NCBI GenBank assembly: GCA_030523765.1
Contig: JAUNHX010000014.1
Span: forward strand, 1-51,007
Reading direction: 5' to 3'
Length of the DNA stretch: 51,007 nt
From: Bacteroidales bacterium
Lineage (GTDB): Bacteria; Bacteroidota; Bacteroidia; Bacteroidales; P3
Shown: positions 1-8,829 of the stretch, one piece after another
Position numbering within the stretch: position 1 is the stretch's first letter
Layout of the letters: each line of letters opens with the position of its first letter
The notes under the pieces: generated by a model
What the model was told of the DNA's origin: nothing
The model's database searches: none
Seen by the model: the letters and a program-made list of their open reading frames with translations, nothing else
Translations under genes and position numbers: made by a program

Positions 1-1
1 T

Positions 2-1354
2 CCCGCTCCCGTTGAAGAAACTCCTGCTCCCGTTGATGAGGCCGAAGTAGCGAGTCCCGCAAAGGATGAAACCCATCCTTTGGATCGTTTCATGAACGAA
101 GAAACGAAGGAACAGCCGACTCCCGAACTTGAGCCAGTCGAGACGCCCACTCCTGAACCAGTTGAGACTCCTGAACCTGAACTGGTCAACGACAAGGTGG
201 AAGTAGCTACCGAATCGGACCAAGCACTTGATGGACTCAAGGCTCTCGAAGAGTTGCAGTCGGTTCCCTCTGAACCTACCCATCCTTCGAGCGAGAAAAA
301 AGAGAAGAGTGGTAAGAAGAAACATCACCTCTGGCTGTGGATTGTATTGCCGCTCCTCCTCGCCTTCTTAGCTGGTGGCGGACTATATATGTGGAAGAGC
401 GGTCAACTCAGTTCTCTCTTCGGCAACAAGAACCAACAATCGTCCAATATCGACATCGAACAGATGGTCACTAGCAGCGAGGGTAGCGAATCCTCTACTG
501 CTACCATCGACGATGCTGAGAGTGGCGAGATTTATGGCGACGAAGCTGAGGCCAATATCACCGATGCTGAGACTACCGACCTTTCTACCGATGAGGAGGT
601 AACTGCTAACGACGAACAGAGTGTCGAACCTACTAAACCCACAACGGCTCGGGCTACAAATATTGATAATCTTAATCCTTATACCAATGTCTTTACCTTC
701 TCGACCGAAGGTCTCATCTTCAACGATAACGAAGTGGGTCAAAATACCTCTCAGTTGATGGAGACGATGGACAGCTATATCACCAATTTTGCTAACACCC
801 GTCGCTACAGCGGTGCTGTCGACTTGCTCAAAGAGGAGGTGCGCCACTATGCCTCTACCCAACTGGGTAAGAGTCTTCAGGGTGAGGAGGGATTCCTTGT
901 TCAGCGTATGATCCCCAACAACGATTTTGTCCGCAACTACAATATGGAGGCTCTGAAAAACCGCAAAGCCAACCGCAGCCGCTGTAAAGTACAGACTATG
1001 CTGATGGATGGTCAGCTAGAACAGCTACTCCAACAGGTGGTTAGTCAGAACGATATCGAGCAGGATGCCCTCAAGGCTGCTGCTCCTCGTCCCACTACCC
1101 CTGTAAGCACAGCCTCCTATAGCAGCCACTCCAAACGGGGCTACGACTGTATTGCTGGCTTCTTCGTCACCAAAGCCTATGCCGATCGTATGGCCACCAA
1201 CTTGAAAAAGAAGGGCTGCGATGCCTATGTCATCGAGGTCAACCAGGGCTACTACGTCAGCATGGGTAGTGCCGAAAGCCGCACTAAGGCTGAGGCGCTC
1301 TATGCCCATCTGAAAGAATGGTATAAAGGCGATATCTCTATCAAGAAATTCTAA
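2..1354 (+). CDS. SPOR-domain membrane protein (5' end outside window)
   Basis: The frame is open from the first bases of the window, so the N-terminus is missing; 450 codons remain. The first in-frame start candidate, TTG at 80, lies inside a Pro/Glu-rich stretch and is unlikely to be the true start. In the visible part, about 110 residues rich in P, E and T are followed by a basic patch and one hydrophobic segment (about residues 110-131, WLWIVLPLLLAFLAG), then an acidic linker and a C-terminal SPOR domain (last 75 residues, from KRGYDCIAGFF). SPOR domains bind glycan strands stripped of stem peptides, usually at division sites. In Bacteroidota such proteins often carry an N-terminal HU-like domain; that part would lie upstream and cannot be seen. 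The gene ends 18 bases before trmB and is probably co-transcribed with it. Confidence 0.85.
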   Translation, partial: PAPVEETPAPVDEAEVASPAKDETHPLDRFMNEETKEQPTPELEPVETPTPEPVETPEPELVNDKVEVATESDQALDGLKALEELQSVPSEPTHPSSEKKEKSGKKKHHLWLWIVLPLLLAFLAGGGLYMWKSGQLSSLFGNKNQQSSNIDIEQMVTSSEGSESSTATIDDAESGEIYGDEAEANITDAETTDLSTDEEVTANDEQSVEPTKPTTARATNIDNLNPYTNVFTFSTEGLIFNDNEVGQNTSQLMETMDSYITNFANTRRYSGAVDLLKEEVRHYASTQLGKSLQGEEGFLVQRMIPNNDFVRNYNMEALKNRKANRSRCKVQTMLMDGQLEQLLQQVVSQNDIEQDALKAAAPRPTTPVSTASYSSHSKRGYDCIAGFFVTKAYADRMATNLKKKGCDAYVIEVNQGYYVSMGSAESRTKAEALYAHLKEWYKGDISIKKF

Positions 1355-1372
1355 TCTTCCTAGCTGCTATCT

Positions 1373-2080
1373 ATGGGTAAAAACAAACTACAGCGCTTCG
1401 CCGAAAATCTCACCTTCCCCAACCTCTTCCAGGTGCCCTACGATGTACTCGTCAACGAGGGTTTCGAATGGAGGGGGCGTTGGAACGAATGCTTCGGCAA
1501 CTCTAACCCTATCACCCTTGAACTGGGATGTGGCAAGGGTGACTACACCATCGCACTAGCTCGTCTCCACCCCGACCGCAACTTTGTAGGGGTTGACATC
1601 AAAGGGGCTCGCTTGTGGCGGGGCGCTAAGACAAGCAACGAGGAGCAGATGCACAACGTGGCTTTTCTTCGCACCAAGATCGAACTGATTGACCGTATGT
1701 TCGCCCCCAACGAGGTGCGTGAGATATGGGTCACCTTCCCCGATCCGCAACCCAAGAAACCCAACAAGCGACTGACCTCGCCCCGTTTCCTCAACACCTA
1801 TCGTCGCATCCTAGCTCCTAACAGCATTATCCATCTCAAAACCGATAGCCAGGAACTCCACGAATATACCCTCCACGAGGTGATCCCTCAAGGGGGCCAT
1901 CAGCTACTCTTCCATACCGCCGATCTCTACCACGATCCCTATCAAGGAGAGGCGAAGATGGTGCAAACGTTCTATGAACAGATGTATCTCTCAGAAGGCA
2001 AACCTATCACCTACCTCACCTTCCAACTCGGAGCCGAAGGGGTAACACATGAAACCACTCAAATGGAAAACGACAAATAA
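1373..2080 (+). CDS. trmB: tRNA (guanine-N7-)-methyltransferase TrmB
   Basis: This 235-residue protein methylates N7 of G46 in the variable loop of tRNAs, using SAM, in the cytoplasm. The SAM-binding glycine motif is ELGCGKGDYT (about residues 51-60), followed by FVGVDIKGARLW and by the family signature WVTFPDPQPKKPNKRL (about residues 119-134), which holds the catalytic and tRNA-binding residues. Length is normal for the family. The ATG at 1373 follows the SPOR gene by 18 bases and yebC starts 34 bases downstream, so the three form a likely transcription unit. No anomaly was seen. Confidence 0.96.
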   Translation: MGKNKLQRFAENLTFPNLFQVPYDVLVNEGFEWRGRWNECFGNSNPITLELGCGKGDYTIALARLHPDRNFVGVDIKGARLWRGAKTSNEEQMHNVAFLRTKIELIDRMFAPNEVREIWVTFPDPQPKKPNKRLTSPRFLNTYRRILAPNSIIHLKTDSQELHEYTLHEVIPQGGHQLLFHTADLYHDPYQGEAKMVQTFYEQMYLSEGKPITYLTFQLGAEGVTHETTQMENDK

Positions 2081-2114
2081 AAAATATAATTAATAACTTA
2101 AATTCTTTATCATT

Positions 2115-2855
2115 ATGTCAGGACATAATAAATGGTCTAAGATCAAACGCGCCAAAGGAGCAGCCGATGCTAAGCGCTCCAAGCAGTATTCCAAGATTTT
2201 GAAAGAAGTAGCAGTAGCCGTACGTGAAGGCGGTCCCGACCCTGATGGCAACCCCCGTCTGCGTCTGTTAATCCAGAACGCTCGTGGATGCAACATGCCT
2301 AAGGATACCCTGAACCGTGCTATCTCTAAAGCCTCTGATAAGGATGCTGCCGCTATGCTGGAACTCACCTTCGAGTGCCACGCTCCTCACGGTATCGCTC
2401 TCTTCATTGAGTGCCTCTCCGACAACAATATGCGTACCGTTGCCAACGTACGTAGCATCATGAACAAGTTTGGCGGCACCATGGATCAGAATGGTAGCCT
2501 CAGTTTCCTCTTCACCCGCAAGGGTGTCTTCGTCATTCCTCGTGCTAATGTCACTATGGATATCGAAGAACTGGAGATGACCCTTATCGATGGTGGACTC
2601 GAAGAGATGGAGGTCGATGACGACTACATCACCCTTTATACCGCCTACGAGGACTTCGGTAATATGGTGAAAATGCTCGACGAACTGAAGATAGAGTGCG
2701 AGAGCGCCGAACTGCAGCGTATCCCCAACGCCACCCGCTCGCTTGACGAGGAGAACACTCGCAAGGTGCTCAAGGTGATCGATATGCTTGAGGAAGACGA
2801 CGACGTTACCAACGTATTCCACGATTTGGAAATCCCCGACGATTTCGAGGAATAG
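2115..2855 (+). CDS. yebC: YebC/PmpR family protein
   Basis: This 246-residue protein begins with the hallmark MSGHNKWSKIKRAKGAADAK and matches the full-length YebC/TACO1 family. Members have been described as DNA-binding regulators (PmpR) and, more recently, as factors that relieve ribosome stalling; the sequence cannot decide between these roles. The C-terminal part is strongly acidic (LEEDDDVTNVFHDLEIPDDF), as is usual. It sits directly after trmB and before rsmI, in a translation and RNA-modification neighbourhood, which fits the translational role slightly better. That preference is inference. Confidence 0.94.
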   Translation: MSGHNKWSKIKRAKGAADAKRSKQYSKILKEVAVAVREGGPDPDGNPRLRLLIQNARGCNMPKDTLNRAISKASDKDAAAMLELTFECHAPHGIALFIECLSDNNMRTVANVRSIMNKFGGTMDQNGSLSFLFTRKGVFVIPRANVTMDIEELEMTLIDGGLEEMEVDDDYITLYTAYEDFGNMVKMLDELKIECESAELQRIPNATRSLDEENTRKVLKVIDMLEEDDDVTNVFHDLEIPDDFEE

Positions 2856-2869
2856 TACCCTCTCTTGTC

Positions 2870-2966
2870 GAAGCAATAGGAGCGATCACCCCCATCCTCT
2901 TACCCTCTTGGCTCTGTCCAAAAGGGTGTTGGCGGGGTCCTTCCCTTCTATTGCTTCTTCTTTTTA
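2870..2966 (+). terminator. Nested inverted repeats after yebC, terminator-like
   Basis: GAAGCAATAG (2870-2879) is complementary to CTATTGCTTC (2948-2957), which is followed by TTCTTTTT. Between these arms lies a second stem, ACCCTCTTGG with CCAAAAGGGT, around a six-base loop. The outer pair is far apart for a simple terminator, so this could instead be a longer structured leader for rsmI. Confidence 0.45.
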
Positions 2967-2976
2967 ATCTTTCAGT

Positions 2977-3648
2977 ATGAAACTCTATCTCGTTCCAACC
3001 CCTGTAGGCAATTTGGCCGATATCACCTATCGCGCTATCGAGGTGTTGCAGCAGGCCGACCTCATTTTGGCCGAAGACACCCGTACCTCGAGCAAACTGA
3101 TGCAGCACTACGGTATCACTACTCCTATGCAGTCATACCATATCTTCAACGAACACCAAACGCTCCAACGGGTTATCGATCGACTCTTGGCGGGTCAAAC
3201 CCTTGCCCTCATCACCGATGCAGGTACCCCCGGCATCAGCGACCCAGGATTCCTACTGGTGCGTGAAGCGGTACAACACGACATCCCTATAGAAACACTC
3301 CCGGGTCCTACCGCCTTTGTCCCCGCCCTTGTCAATTCGGGACTTCCCTGCGATCAGTTCACATTTATCGGTTTCCTCCCTCATAAGAAAGGACGCCAAA
3401 CGGCTTTGCGATCTCTCGCCAACGAGCAACGCACCTTCATACTCTACGAGAGTCCTTTCCGTTTGGTCAAAACGCTTGAACAACTCATCGAGGTGCTTGG
3501 CGAAGAACGGCAAGCGTGTGTCTGTCGCGAAATCAGCAAAATCCACGAGGAGAATGCTCGGGGTACCCTCCGCCAACTCCATTCTCACTTCAGCCAGGGC
3601 GAGGTCAAAGGGGAAATTGTTATAGTGGTATCAGGGGCACAGATGTGA
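2977..3648 (+). CDS. rsmI: 16S rRNA (cytidine1402-2'-O)-methyltransferase RsmI
   Basis: This 223-residue SAM-dependent methyltransferase modifies the ribose of C1402 in the 16S decoding centre. The N-terminus MKLYLVPTPVGNLADITYRA is typical, followed by LAEDTRTSSKL, the SAM-pocket motif ITDAGTPGISDPGF (about residues 74-87) and the TFIGFLPHKKGRQ segment. It lacks the longer C-terminal extension present in E. coli RsmI, as is common in Bacteroidota. It is separated from yebC by 121 bases of structured intergenic DNA and lies 91 bases ahead of the htpG start. Confidence 0.95.
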   Translation: MKLYLVPTPVGNLADITYRAIEVLQQADLILAEDTRTSSKLMQHYGITTPMQSYHIFNEHQTLQRVIDRLLAGQTLALITDAGTPGISDPGFLLVREAVQHDIPIETLPGPTAFVPALVNSGLPCDQFTFIGFLPHKKGRQTALRSLANEQRTFILYESPFRLVKTLEQLIEVLGEERQACVCREISKIHEENARGTLRQLHSHFSQGEVKGEIVIVVSGAQM

Positions 3649-3739
3649 CATCTTGGCAGAACAACAGCGTGTGGCACACCAATCGATAGCCCTCTTTTCA
3701 CGATTGCATTTGTATAAAAAAAGTAAACATATATATATT

Positions 3740-5614
3740 ATGAAAGGCAATATTAATGTGCAGACTGAGAATATTTTCCCAGTCATCAAGAAATTCCTCT
3801 ATTCTGACCAAGAAATCTTCCTTCGTGAAATTGTATCGAACGCTATCGATGCCACTCAGAAACTCAAAACCCTCTCTTCCATGGGCAAAGTGGATGGTGA
3901 ACTGGGAGACCTCACCGTCGACGTGGTGGTCGACAAGAAAACCCTCACCATCAAAGACCGTGGTATCGGTATGACGGCCGATGAGGTGGAGAAATATATC
4001 ACCCAGATTGCTTTCTCAGGTGCTGAAGAGTTCCTCGAGAAATATAAAGACAAAGGGGAGAACCTTATTGGCCATTTCGGTCTGGGATTCTATAGCGCTT
4101 TCATGGTGAGCGACAAAGTGGAGATCATCACCAAGTCTTACACCGATGCACCAGCTGTTCACTGGGTCTGCGATGGCTCCCCTGAATATACCATGGAAGA
4201 GAACAAACGTACCGAGCGTGGCACCGACATCATCCTCCATATCTCCGACGACAGCAAGGAGTTCCTTGACGAACACCGCATCGTCGACCTCCTCAAGAAG
4301 TATTGTCGCTTCATGCCTGTGGCTATTCGCTGTGGTGAAGAAAGCGACTGGGTTGACAGCGAGACCGAGAAAGATAAAGATGGTAACCCCAAACGGGTAG
4401 AGGTTAAGAAACCCCGTATCATCAACAACACCGAACCGGCATGGACCAAACGCCCTACCAACCTCACCGATGAGGACTACAAGAAGTTCTACCACGAACT
4501 CTACCCCATGAATTTCGAAGATCCTCTCTTCCAAATCCACCTCAATGTTGACTATCCTTTCAACCTCACGGGTATCCTCTATTTCCCCAAGGTGCGTAAA
4601 ACTATCGATCCCAACCGCAACAAGATTCAACTCTACTGCAATCAGGTCTTTGTTACCGACAGCGTTGAAGGGGTGGTGCCCGACTATCTGATGCTCCTCC
4701 ATGGTGTCCTCGATTCGCCCGATATCCCCCTCAATGTGTCGCGTAGCTATCTACAAAGCGATCAGCAGGTTAAGAAAATATCGCAGCATATCAGCAAGAA
4801 GGTAGCCGACAAACTGGAGCAGATGTTCAAGGACGATCGCAAAGACTTCGAAAACAAATGGGACGATATCCAGATTTTCATCCAGTATGGTATGCTCACC
4901 GACGAGAAATTCTGTGAACGCGCCATGAAGTTCGCTCTCCTCAAAAATACCGAGGGTCAATTCTTCAGCCTCAAAGACTATCGCGAAAAGATTGCCCCGC
5001 TGCAAACCGATAAGGATAAGAACGTTATCTACCTCTACGCCACCGATGCTACTGAGCAGCACGCCTATATCGCTAAGGCCAAGGAGAAGGGATACGATGT
5101 CCTCGTTATGGACAGCCCCCTCAACAGCCATTTCCTCAACCTACTCGAACAGAAAGGTGACAAGAGCCGCTTCGTCCGTGTTGATGCCGATGTGGTAGAG
5201 AAACTAATCGCTCACGAAGACTCCATCCCCTCCAAAATGAGCAAAGAGGAGCAAGATAAACTCAAACCCATCATCGAAGGAGAACTCGACACCAAGAAAT
5301 TCACCGTTATGATGGAGAGTCTCGAAAGCTCTGACCAGCCCATGACCATCACCCAAAACGAGTTCATGCGCCGCTATAAGGAGATGAGCGAAACCAGTGG
5401 TGGTATGAATTTCTACGGCGATATGCCCGAAAGCTACAACCTCGTAGTCAACACTAACCACCCCCTAATTGAACAAATACTTAACGATACCGACGAAGCA
5501 CATCAGAAACAGCTGGTACACCAACTCACCGACCTCGCTTTACTAAGCAATGGTCTCCTCAAAGGTGAAGCTCTCACCAACTTTATCCAGCGCAGCGTCG
5601 ATATCATAAAATAA
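3740..5614 (+). CDS. htpG: Molecular chaperone HtpG (Hsp90)
   Basis: This is a 624-residue bacterial Hsp90, an ATP-dependent homodimeric cytosolic chaperone. The GHKL ATPase motifs are present: REIVSNAIDATQKL (catalytic Glu and Mg-binding Asn), DRGIGMT, and GHFGLGFYSAFMV. The middle domain contains the usual LNVSRSYLQSD. The frame stays open 29 codons upstream to a TTG at 3653, but ATG at 3740 gives MKGNINVQTENIFPV, the canonical Bacteroidota HtpG start, so I use it. The C-terminal dimerisation domain is complete. Upstream lies the rsmI end, and downstream is a repeat-rich spacer. Confidence 0.96.
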   Translation: MKGNINVQTENIFPVIKKFLYSDQEIFLREIVSNAIDATQKLKTLSSMGKVDGELGDLTVDVVVDKKTLTIKDRGIGMTADEVEKYITQIAFSGAEEFLEKYKDKGENLIGHFGLGFYSAFMVSDKVEIITKSYTDAPAVHWVCDGSPEYTMEENKRTERGTDIILHISDDSKEFLDEHRIVDLLKKYCRFMPVAIRCGEESDWVDSETEKDKDGNPKRVEVKKPRIINNTEPAWTKRPTNLTDEDYKKFYHELYPMNFEDPLFQIHLNVDYPFNLTGILYFPKVRKTIDPNRNKIQLYCNQVFVTDSVEGVVPDYLMLLHGVLDSPDIPLNVSRSYLQSDQQVKKISQHISKKVADKLEQMFKDDRKDFENKWDDIQIFIQYGMLTDEKFCERAMKFALLKNTEGQFFSLKDYREKIAPLQTDKDKNVIYLYATDATEQHAYIAKAKEKGYDVLVMDSPLNSHFLNLLEQKGDKSRFVRVDADVVEKLIAHEDSIPSKMSKEEQDKLKPIIEGELDTKKFTVMMESLESSDQPMTITQNEFMRRYKEMSETSGGMNFYGDMPESYNLVVNTNHPLIEQILNDTDEAHQKQLVHQLTDLALLSNGLLKGEALTNFIQRSVDIIK

Positions 5615-5617
5615 ACT

Positions 5618-5784
5618 GGTTATAGGTTATTGGTTATAGGTTATAGATTATTTGGTATTGGCCAACAGTAAACTAAAATCATTTGCTTCATTGACCTCAT
5701 TAGTCTAGCAGCTTTGCTGCATAACCATAGACCATCAACCAACCTATGTAGCCCTCTATAACCTATAACCACTAACCAATAACC
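5618..5784. repeat. Inverted arrays of heptanucleotide repeats (GGTTATA-type)
   Basis: Five tandem 7-mers run from 5618 to 5652: GGTTATA, GGTTATT, GGTTATA, GGTTATA, GATTATT. At 5755-5784 the other strand carries GGTTATT, GGTTAGT, GGTTATA, GGTTATA. The two arrays face each other across about 100 bases that contain a GCAGC/GCTGC hairpin (near 5708-5720). They fill the htpG-5791 spacer and could fold into a long imperfect stem. Function is unknown. Confidence 0.8.
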
Positions 5785-5790
5785 TTTCAT

Positions 5791-7578
5791 ATGCGCCGTC
5801 AATTCATCCTTTGGCTACTCTTAGCCTCCGCTGCCACCCTCACAGCCCAGTCGATACCTCGGGGACTGCAGTCGGTGGGTGCTATCCCCGACGATTTCAA
5901 ATGCACCGCCCGTCAGTGGTATGAGAGTAGACCTTCCCTCTATCCTTACGGCCACATCCACCATTATTCTATTGGCGACACCCTAATGCTCCATAGCTGT
6001 CAGCTAGCCAATATGCTCAGTTCGGGGCGTTGCCTATACGGCGATCCCCTCAGCCAGTGGGTCGAGCAGCAGACAGCCCTCATGGGGGCCGACAGTATCC
6101 GCTGCTATCTCTATCGCGATACGCTGCCGAGCCACGCCCAGCTCTATCTCCAGCAGGTGCTCCTCTTCAATCCCGAGCTACTGTTGCGCAGTCAAGCCGA
6201 GGTCAATGCTTCTCTCGCCGCTGCCTTAGGCAGCAAACACCTTCCCCTTGCTACCGACAGCACCATATTCGTACAGCTGCAGCAGCTAGCACTCCTCGAG
6301 GTGACCCGTCAGCAGCTACTCACCACTCCCACCCTTCCAACTTATGAGCCGCGACGGTCTATCGCGGACAATCAACGTATCGCCTTCATCACCCCTCGTT
6401 ATCACGTCATCAATGCCCTCAACCAGTTCGTTCCCCGTCGCAGCTACCGTCGGCAACAGCAACTCAGTGGCGATGTAGCAGCGGTATGCAAAGCTGCAAA
6501 GGTTGATCTCGTCGATATGAGTGCCACTCAACTCCGCACTGCCACCAACGATACATTCTATAACGACTATACCCTTCTAGCCGACTGGCATATAGCCATC
6601 CAGCATCAGCATGCTCCACAGGGTGACACCCTCTTCCAACAACTCTTCCAGCGACTCGACTGCTCAGAGGTACTCGTCGTCGCTGTCGACAACGACGAGG
6701 GTCGTGTGGCTCGTATCCCTTGGATGGCTACCCTCCTCGGCACTATCTATGCCCCAGCCACCATCGGTGCCGCTACCCATATGTTCTCTCATGTGGAACA
6801 GACCACCATCAGCAGTGCCCGATACCACGCAACTTCGGGCTACTGTATTGACTCCCTCTCTCATGTCTATCCTCTCAAGGACGAACATGACTATCTGCGT
6901 GCTACCCTCTACGATAACCTCACCATCTCACAGCCCAACCCAGGCTTTATGGGTGGCCGTTTTTACCTCCATATGGGTATCGACCTCGCCACCCCGGGTC
7001 TCGGCAGTTGGCTAGGGCGAAGTCTCACCGACGGAAGGGCCCTCCGCCCCTTTGAGATCAACCCTGCTGTAGGCATCGAATATAGTCTGAGTCGCCATTG
7101 GAGTTTCGCCCTCGACGGCGAGGGCAACCGTACACGCCTCTTCCTCAGCAGTCAACAGTACGACCTTAACAGTTGGTACGATATGTGGCTCCTCAATAGT
7201 AGCGTCACACTCCGTTACTACCGTCATCCATGCCCCGCCCCCGTAGGCGGCTACCTTGGTGCCGGCATCACTATGACTCACCTCCAACTCGTGGAACCCG
7301 ACCGCATACTACAAACCCAACTGCAATCCAACCGTCTCGACGACCTCTATGGACTCCGTCTCCTCTGGGGTCGCAACTATATGCACGGTCGCCACTGGCT
7401 CGTAAATTTCAGCCTCTCCTACGATTTCCCATTCCTCTCTACCATCCGCTTCTTCATCAGCGACGATCCCTCACGTCCCTTCTTCCGCCCCGACCCCGAA
7501 TTAGCCTCCGTCGTTGCTGCCGATGTTTGGTACCAAAACTTCTTTTCACTGGGCGTCAAAATAGGATGGATGCCTTAG
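5791..7578 (+). CDS. Unrecognised exported protein with a probable C-terminal beta-barrel
   Basis: This is a 595-residue protein that I do not recognise. A Sec signal peptide is clear (MRRQFILWLLLASAATLTAQ). The middle is rich in Leu, Gln and Ala with no catalytic motif that I could assign. From about residue 380 to the end the sequence alternates hydrophobic and polar residues with many aromatics and Gly (GGRFYLHMGIDLA, AVGIEYSLSRHWSFAL, and the terminal FFSLGVKIGWMP), which suggests an outer-membrane beta-barrel or beta-rich domain. It is isolated: heptamer repeats lie upstream and a terminator lies directly downstream, so it is probably monocistronic. Function is unknown; the barrel assignment is inference from residue pattern. 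Confidence 0.8.
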   Translation: MRRQFILWLLLASAATLTAQSIPRGLQSVGAIPDDFKCTARQWYESRPSLYPYGHIHHYSIGDTLMLHSCQLANMLSSGRCLYGDPLSQWVEQQTALMGADSIRCYLYRDTLPSHAQLYLQQVLLFNPELLLRSQAEVNASLAAALGSKHLPLATDSTIFVQLQQLALLEVTRQQLLTTPTLPTYEPRRSIADNQRIAFITPRYHVINALNQFVPRRSYRRQQQLSGDVAAVCKAAKVDLVDMSATQLRTATNDTFYNDYTLLADWHIAIQHQHAPQGDTLFQQLFQRLDCSEVLVVAVDNDEGRVARIPWMATLLGTIYAPATIGAATHMFSHVEQTTISSARYHATSGYCIDSLSHVYPLKDEHDYLRATLYDNLTISQPNPGFMGGRFYLHMGIDLATPGLGSWLGRSLTDGRALRPFEINPAVGIEYSLSRHWSFALDGEGNRTRLFLSSQQYDLNSWYDMWLLNSSVTLRYYRHPCPAPVGGYLGAGITMTHLQLVEPDRILQTQLQSNRLDDLYGLRLLWGRNYMHGRHWLVNFSLSYDFPFLSTIRFFISDDPSRPFFRPDPELASVVAADVWYQNFFSLGVKIGWMP

Positions 7579-7620
7579 AAATTTCATCAAATCTATTCAC
7601 AAATACCTAATAAATCTATT

Positions 7621-7647
7621 GAGTGTATTGTCTACACTCATTTTTTT
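7621..7647 (+). terminator. Intrinsic terminator after the 5791-7578 gene
   Basis: The stem GAGTGTA (7621-7627) pairs with TACACTC (7633-7639) around a five-base loop and is followed by A and seven T (7641-7647), 42 bases past the stop codon. Confidence 0.8.
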
Positions 7648-7654
7648 ACATCTA

Positions 7655-7703
7655 GTAAAGGAGTAACTGTAAAGGATTTACTGTAAACTATAAATCCTTT
7701 ACA
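7655..7703. repeat. 14-base tandem repeat overlapping a 12-bp inverted repeat
   Basis: Units GTAAAGGAGTAACT (7655-7668) and GTAAAGGATTTACT (7669-7682) are followed by a degenerate third copy starting GTAAACT. The second copy also forms a perfect inverted repeat, GTAAAGGATTTA (7669-7680) with TAAATCCTTTAC (7691-7702), spacer 10 bases. It lies about 105 bases upstream of the -7 box of the next gene and could be an operator or a hairpin. Confidence 0.7.
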
Positions 7704-7806
7704 ATTATCGAATTACAAACTACCCAAAGATATACTACCAAGACATTCAACTAGTGTAGAATTATAGATTTTTTTACAGAAATATTCATAATTACAAAAA
7801 AAGTAT

Positions 7807-7814
7807 TATCTTTG
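7807..7814 (+). promoter_or_regulatory. Promoter -7 box of the fimbrial-type lipoprotein gene
   Basis: TATCTTTG matches the Bacteroidota -7 consensus TAnnTTTG, 40 bases before the ATG at 7855. No good TTTG was found at -33. Confidence 0.65.
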
Positions 7815-7854
7815 CAGCCGAATAAAAACAATACTAACATTAATAAGACATCCA

Positions 7855-8709
7855 ATGAAAAAAGTATTATTTTATCTAGGAGTGGTTTTACTCTTCGCTG
7901 CATGTAATGTAACTGAAAAACCTGAACTACAGGAAGAAAAAGCAAATGTCACGGTCTGCATCAACGACTTCGAACTTATCCAAGAGCCTATGACTGGAGG
8001 CAAAGCATCGGCCGACGAGGCTGTCAAAAAAATCAGTTTTGCTATCTTTAAGGCAAATGGCGACTTGGAATACTCTACAACTCAGTCAATAGAGGATTCG
8101 TCGTTTGGCACCATAAACTATCCACTCTATCAGGGTGAATACACGCTGGTGGCGGTAGGTCATAGGAGCAGTTTGGGTCATGCTACGATCCAGTCTCCTG
8201 CACTGGTAACTTTTCCCTCTAACTATCTTACCGATATCTTTGCAAAAGTACAACAGCTGAGTGTAACATCCACTAGTCCGAAGACTGTCCACATGGAACT
8301 TGATCGCGCGGTCTCTAGATTTACTATCTCTCCTCTCGACACCATCCCTAGCAATGTGTATTATATCAACTTCGAATTCAGTGATGGTGGCTATACACTG
8401 AACCCGGCAACGCTGCTCTCCCCCTCGTCGACAGGCTACACCCACACGATCACCGTACCTATTAGTGCTCGTGGCACACAAACAGAAGCAACCCGCTTCA
8501 TCATCCTCAACGCAGAGGAACAGACGATGGATATAACTGTAAGTGCCAAAGATTCTTTGGGTGTGAACATAGTGAGTCATACCTTTGAAGACGTGACCAT
8601 GCAAAGGAACCTCCAAACTATAGCAAGAGGGCACTTCTACTCCACCACTGGATCCACCACGTTCACCTTCAATAACACTTGGCTGGAAAACGATACTATC
8701 TATTTCTAA
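7855..8709 (+). CDS. Mfa2/fimbrillin-like lipoprotein
   Basis: This is a 284-residue lipoprotein: the signal peptide ends in LLFAAC, with the lipidated Cys at residue 17. The body resembles the FimB/Mfa2 and fimbrillin group of Bacteroidales, with alternating beta strands, an early segment KISFAIFKANG, the strand-turn LYQGEYTLVAVGH, then VHMELDRAVSRFTI about midway, as in the first domain of Mfa2-like anchors. Such proteins are anchors, tips or subunits of type V pili that assemble by strand exchange after lipoprotein processing. No other pilus gene is adjacent, so a pilus role is only inferred. It has its own promoter and is followed 120 bases later by the C10 protease. Confidence 0.7.
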   Translation: MKKVLFYLGVVLLFAACNVTEKPELQEEKANVTVCINDFELIQEPMTGGKASADEAVKKISFAIFKANGDLEYSTTQSIEDSSFGTINYPLYQGEYTLVAVGHRSSLGHATIQSPALVTFPSNYLTDIFAKVQQLSVTSTSPKTVHMELDRAVSRFTISPLDTIPSNVYYINFEFSDGGYTLNPATLLSPSSTGYTHTITVPISARGTQTEATRFIILNAEEQTMDITVSAKDSLGVNIVSHTFEDVTMQRNLQTIARGHFYSTTGSTTFTFNNTWLENDTIYF

Positions 8710-8764
8710 AAAAGTTGCAACCTTTTAATTAATGTTAATAGGGGGACTTATCGATAAAAAAATA

Positions 8765-8794
8765 TTGGCATATGGATAAAAATATGTAATTTTG
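8765..8794 (+). promoter_or_regulatory. Bacteroidota-type promoter of the C10 protease gene
   Basis: TTGG (8765-8768) and TAATTTTG (8787-8794) are separated by 18 bases, matching the -33/-7 pattern. The ATG follows 35 bases downstream at 8830. Confidence 0.75.
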
Positions 8795-8829
8795 CACCTC
8801 GAATTTCAATAAAAAAAAGGACTTTAACA

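Noticed and set aside
383..862. 159-codon frame antisense to the SPOR gene
   Set aside because: It is a shadow frame within an acidic low-complexity stretch without start or family support.
4016..4702. 228-codon open frame antisense to htpG
   Set aside because: It is a shadow of the highly expressed htpG; no family match and no promoter.
5618..5784. Miniature inverted-repeat transposable element
   Set aside because: The arms are made of tandem heptamers, differ by a unit, and show no target-site duplication; a repeat array is a simpler account.
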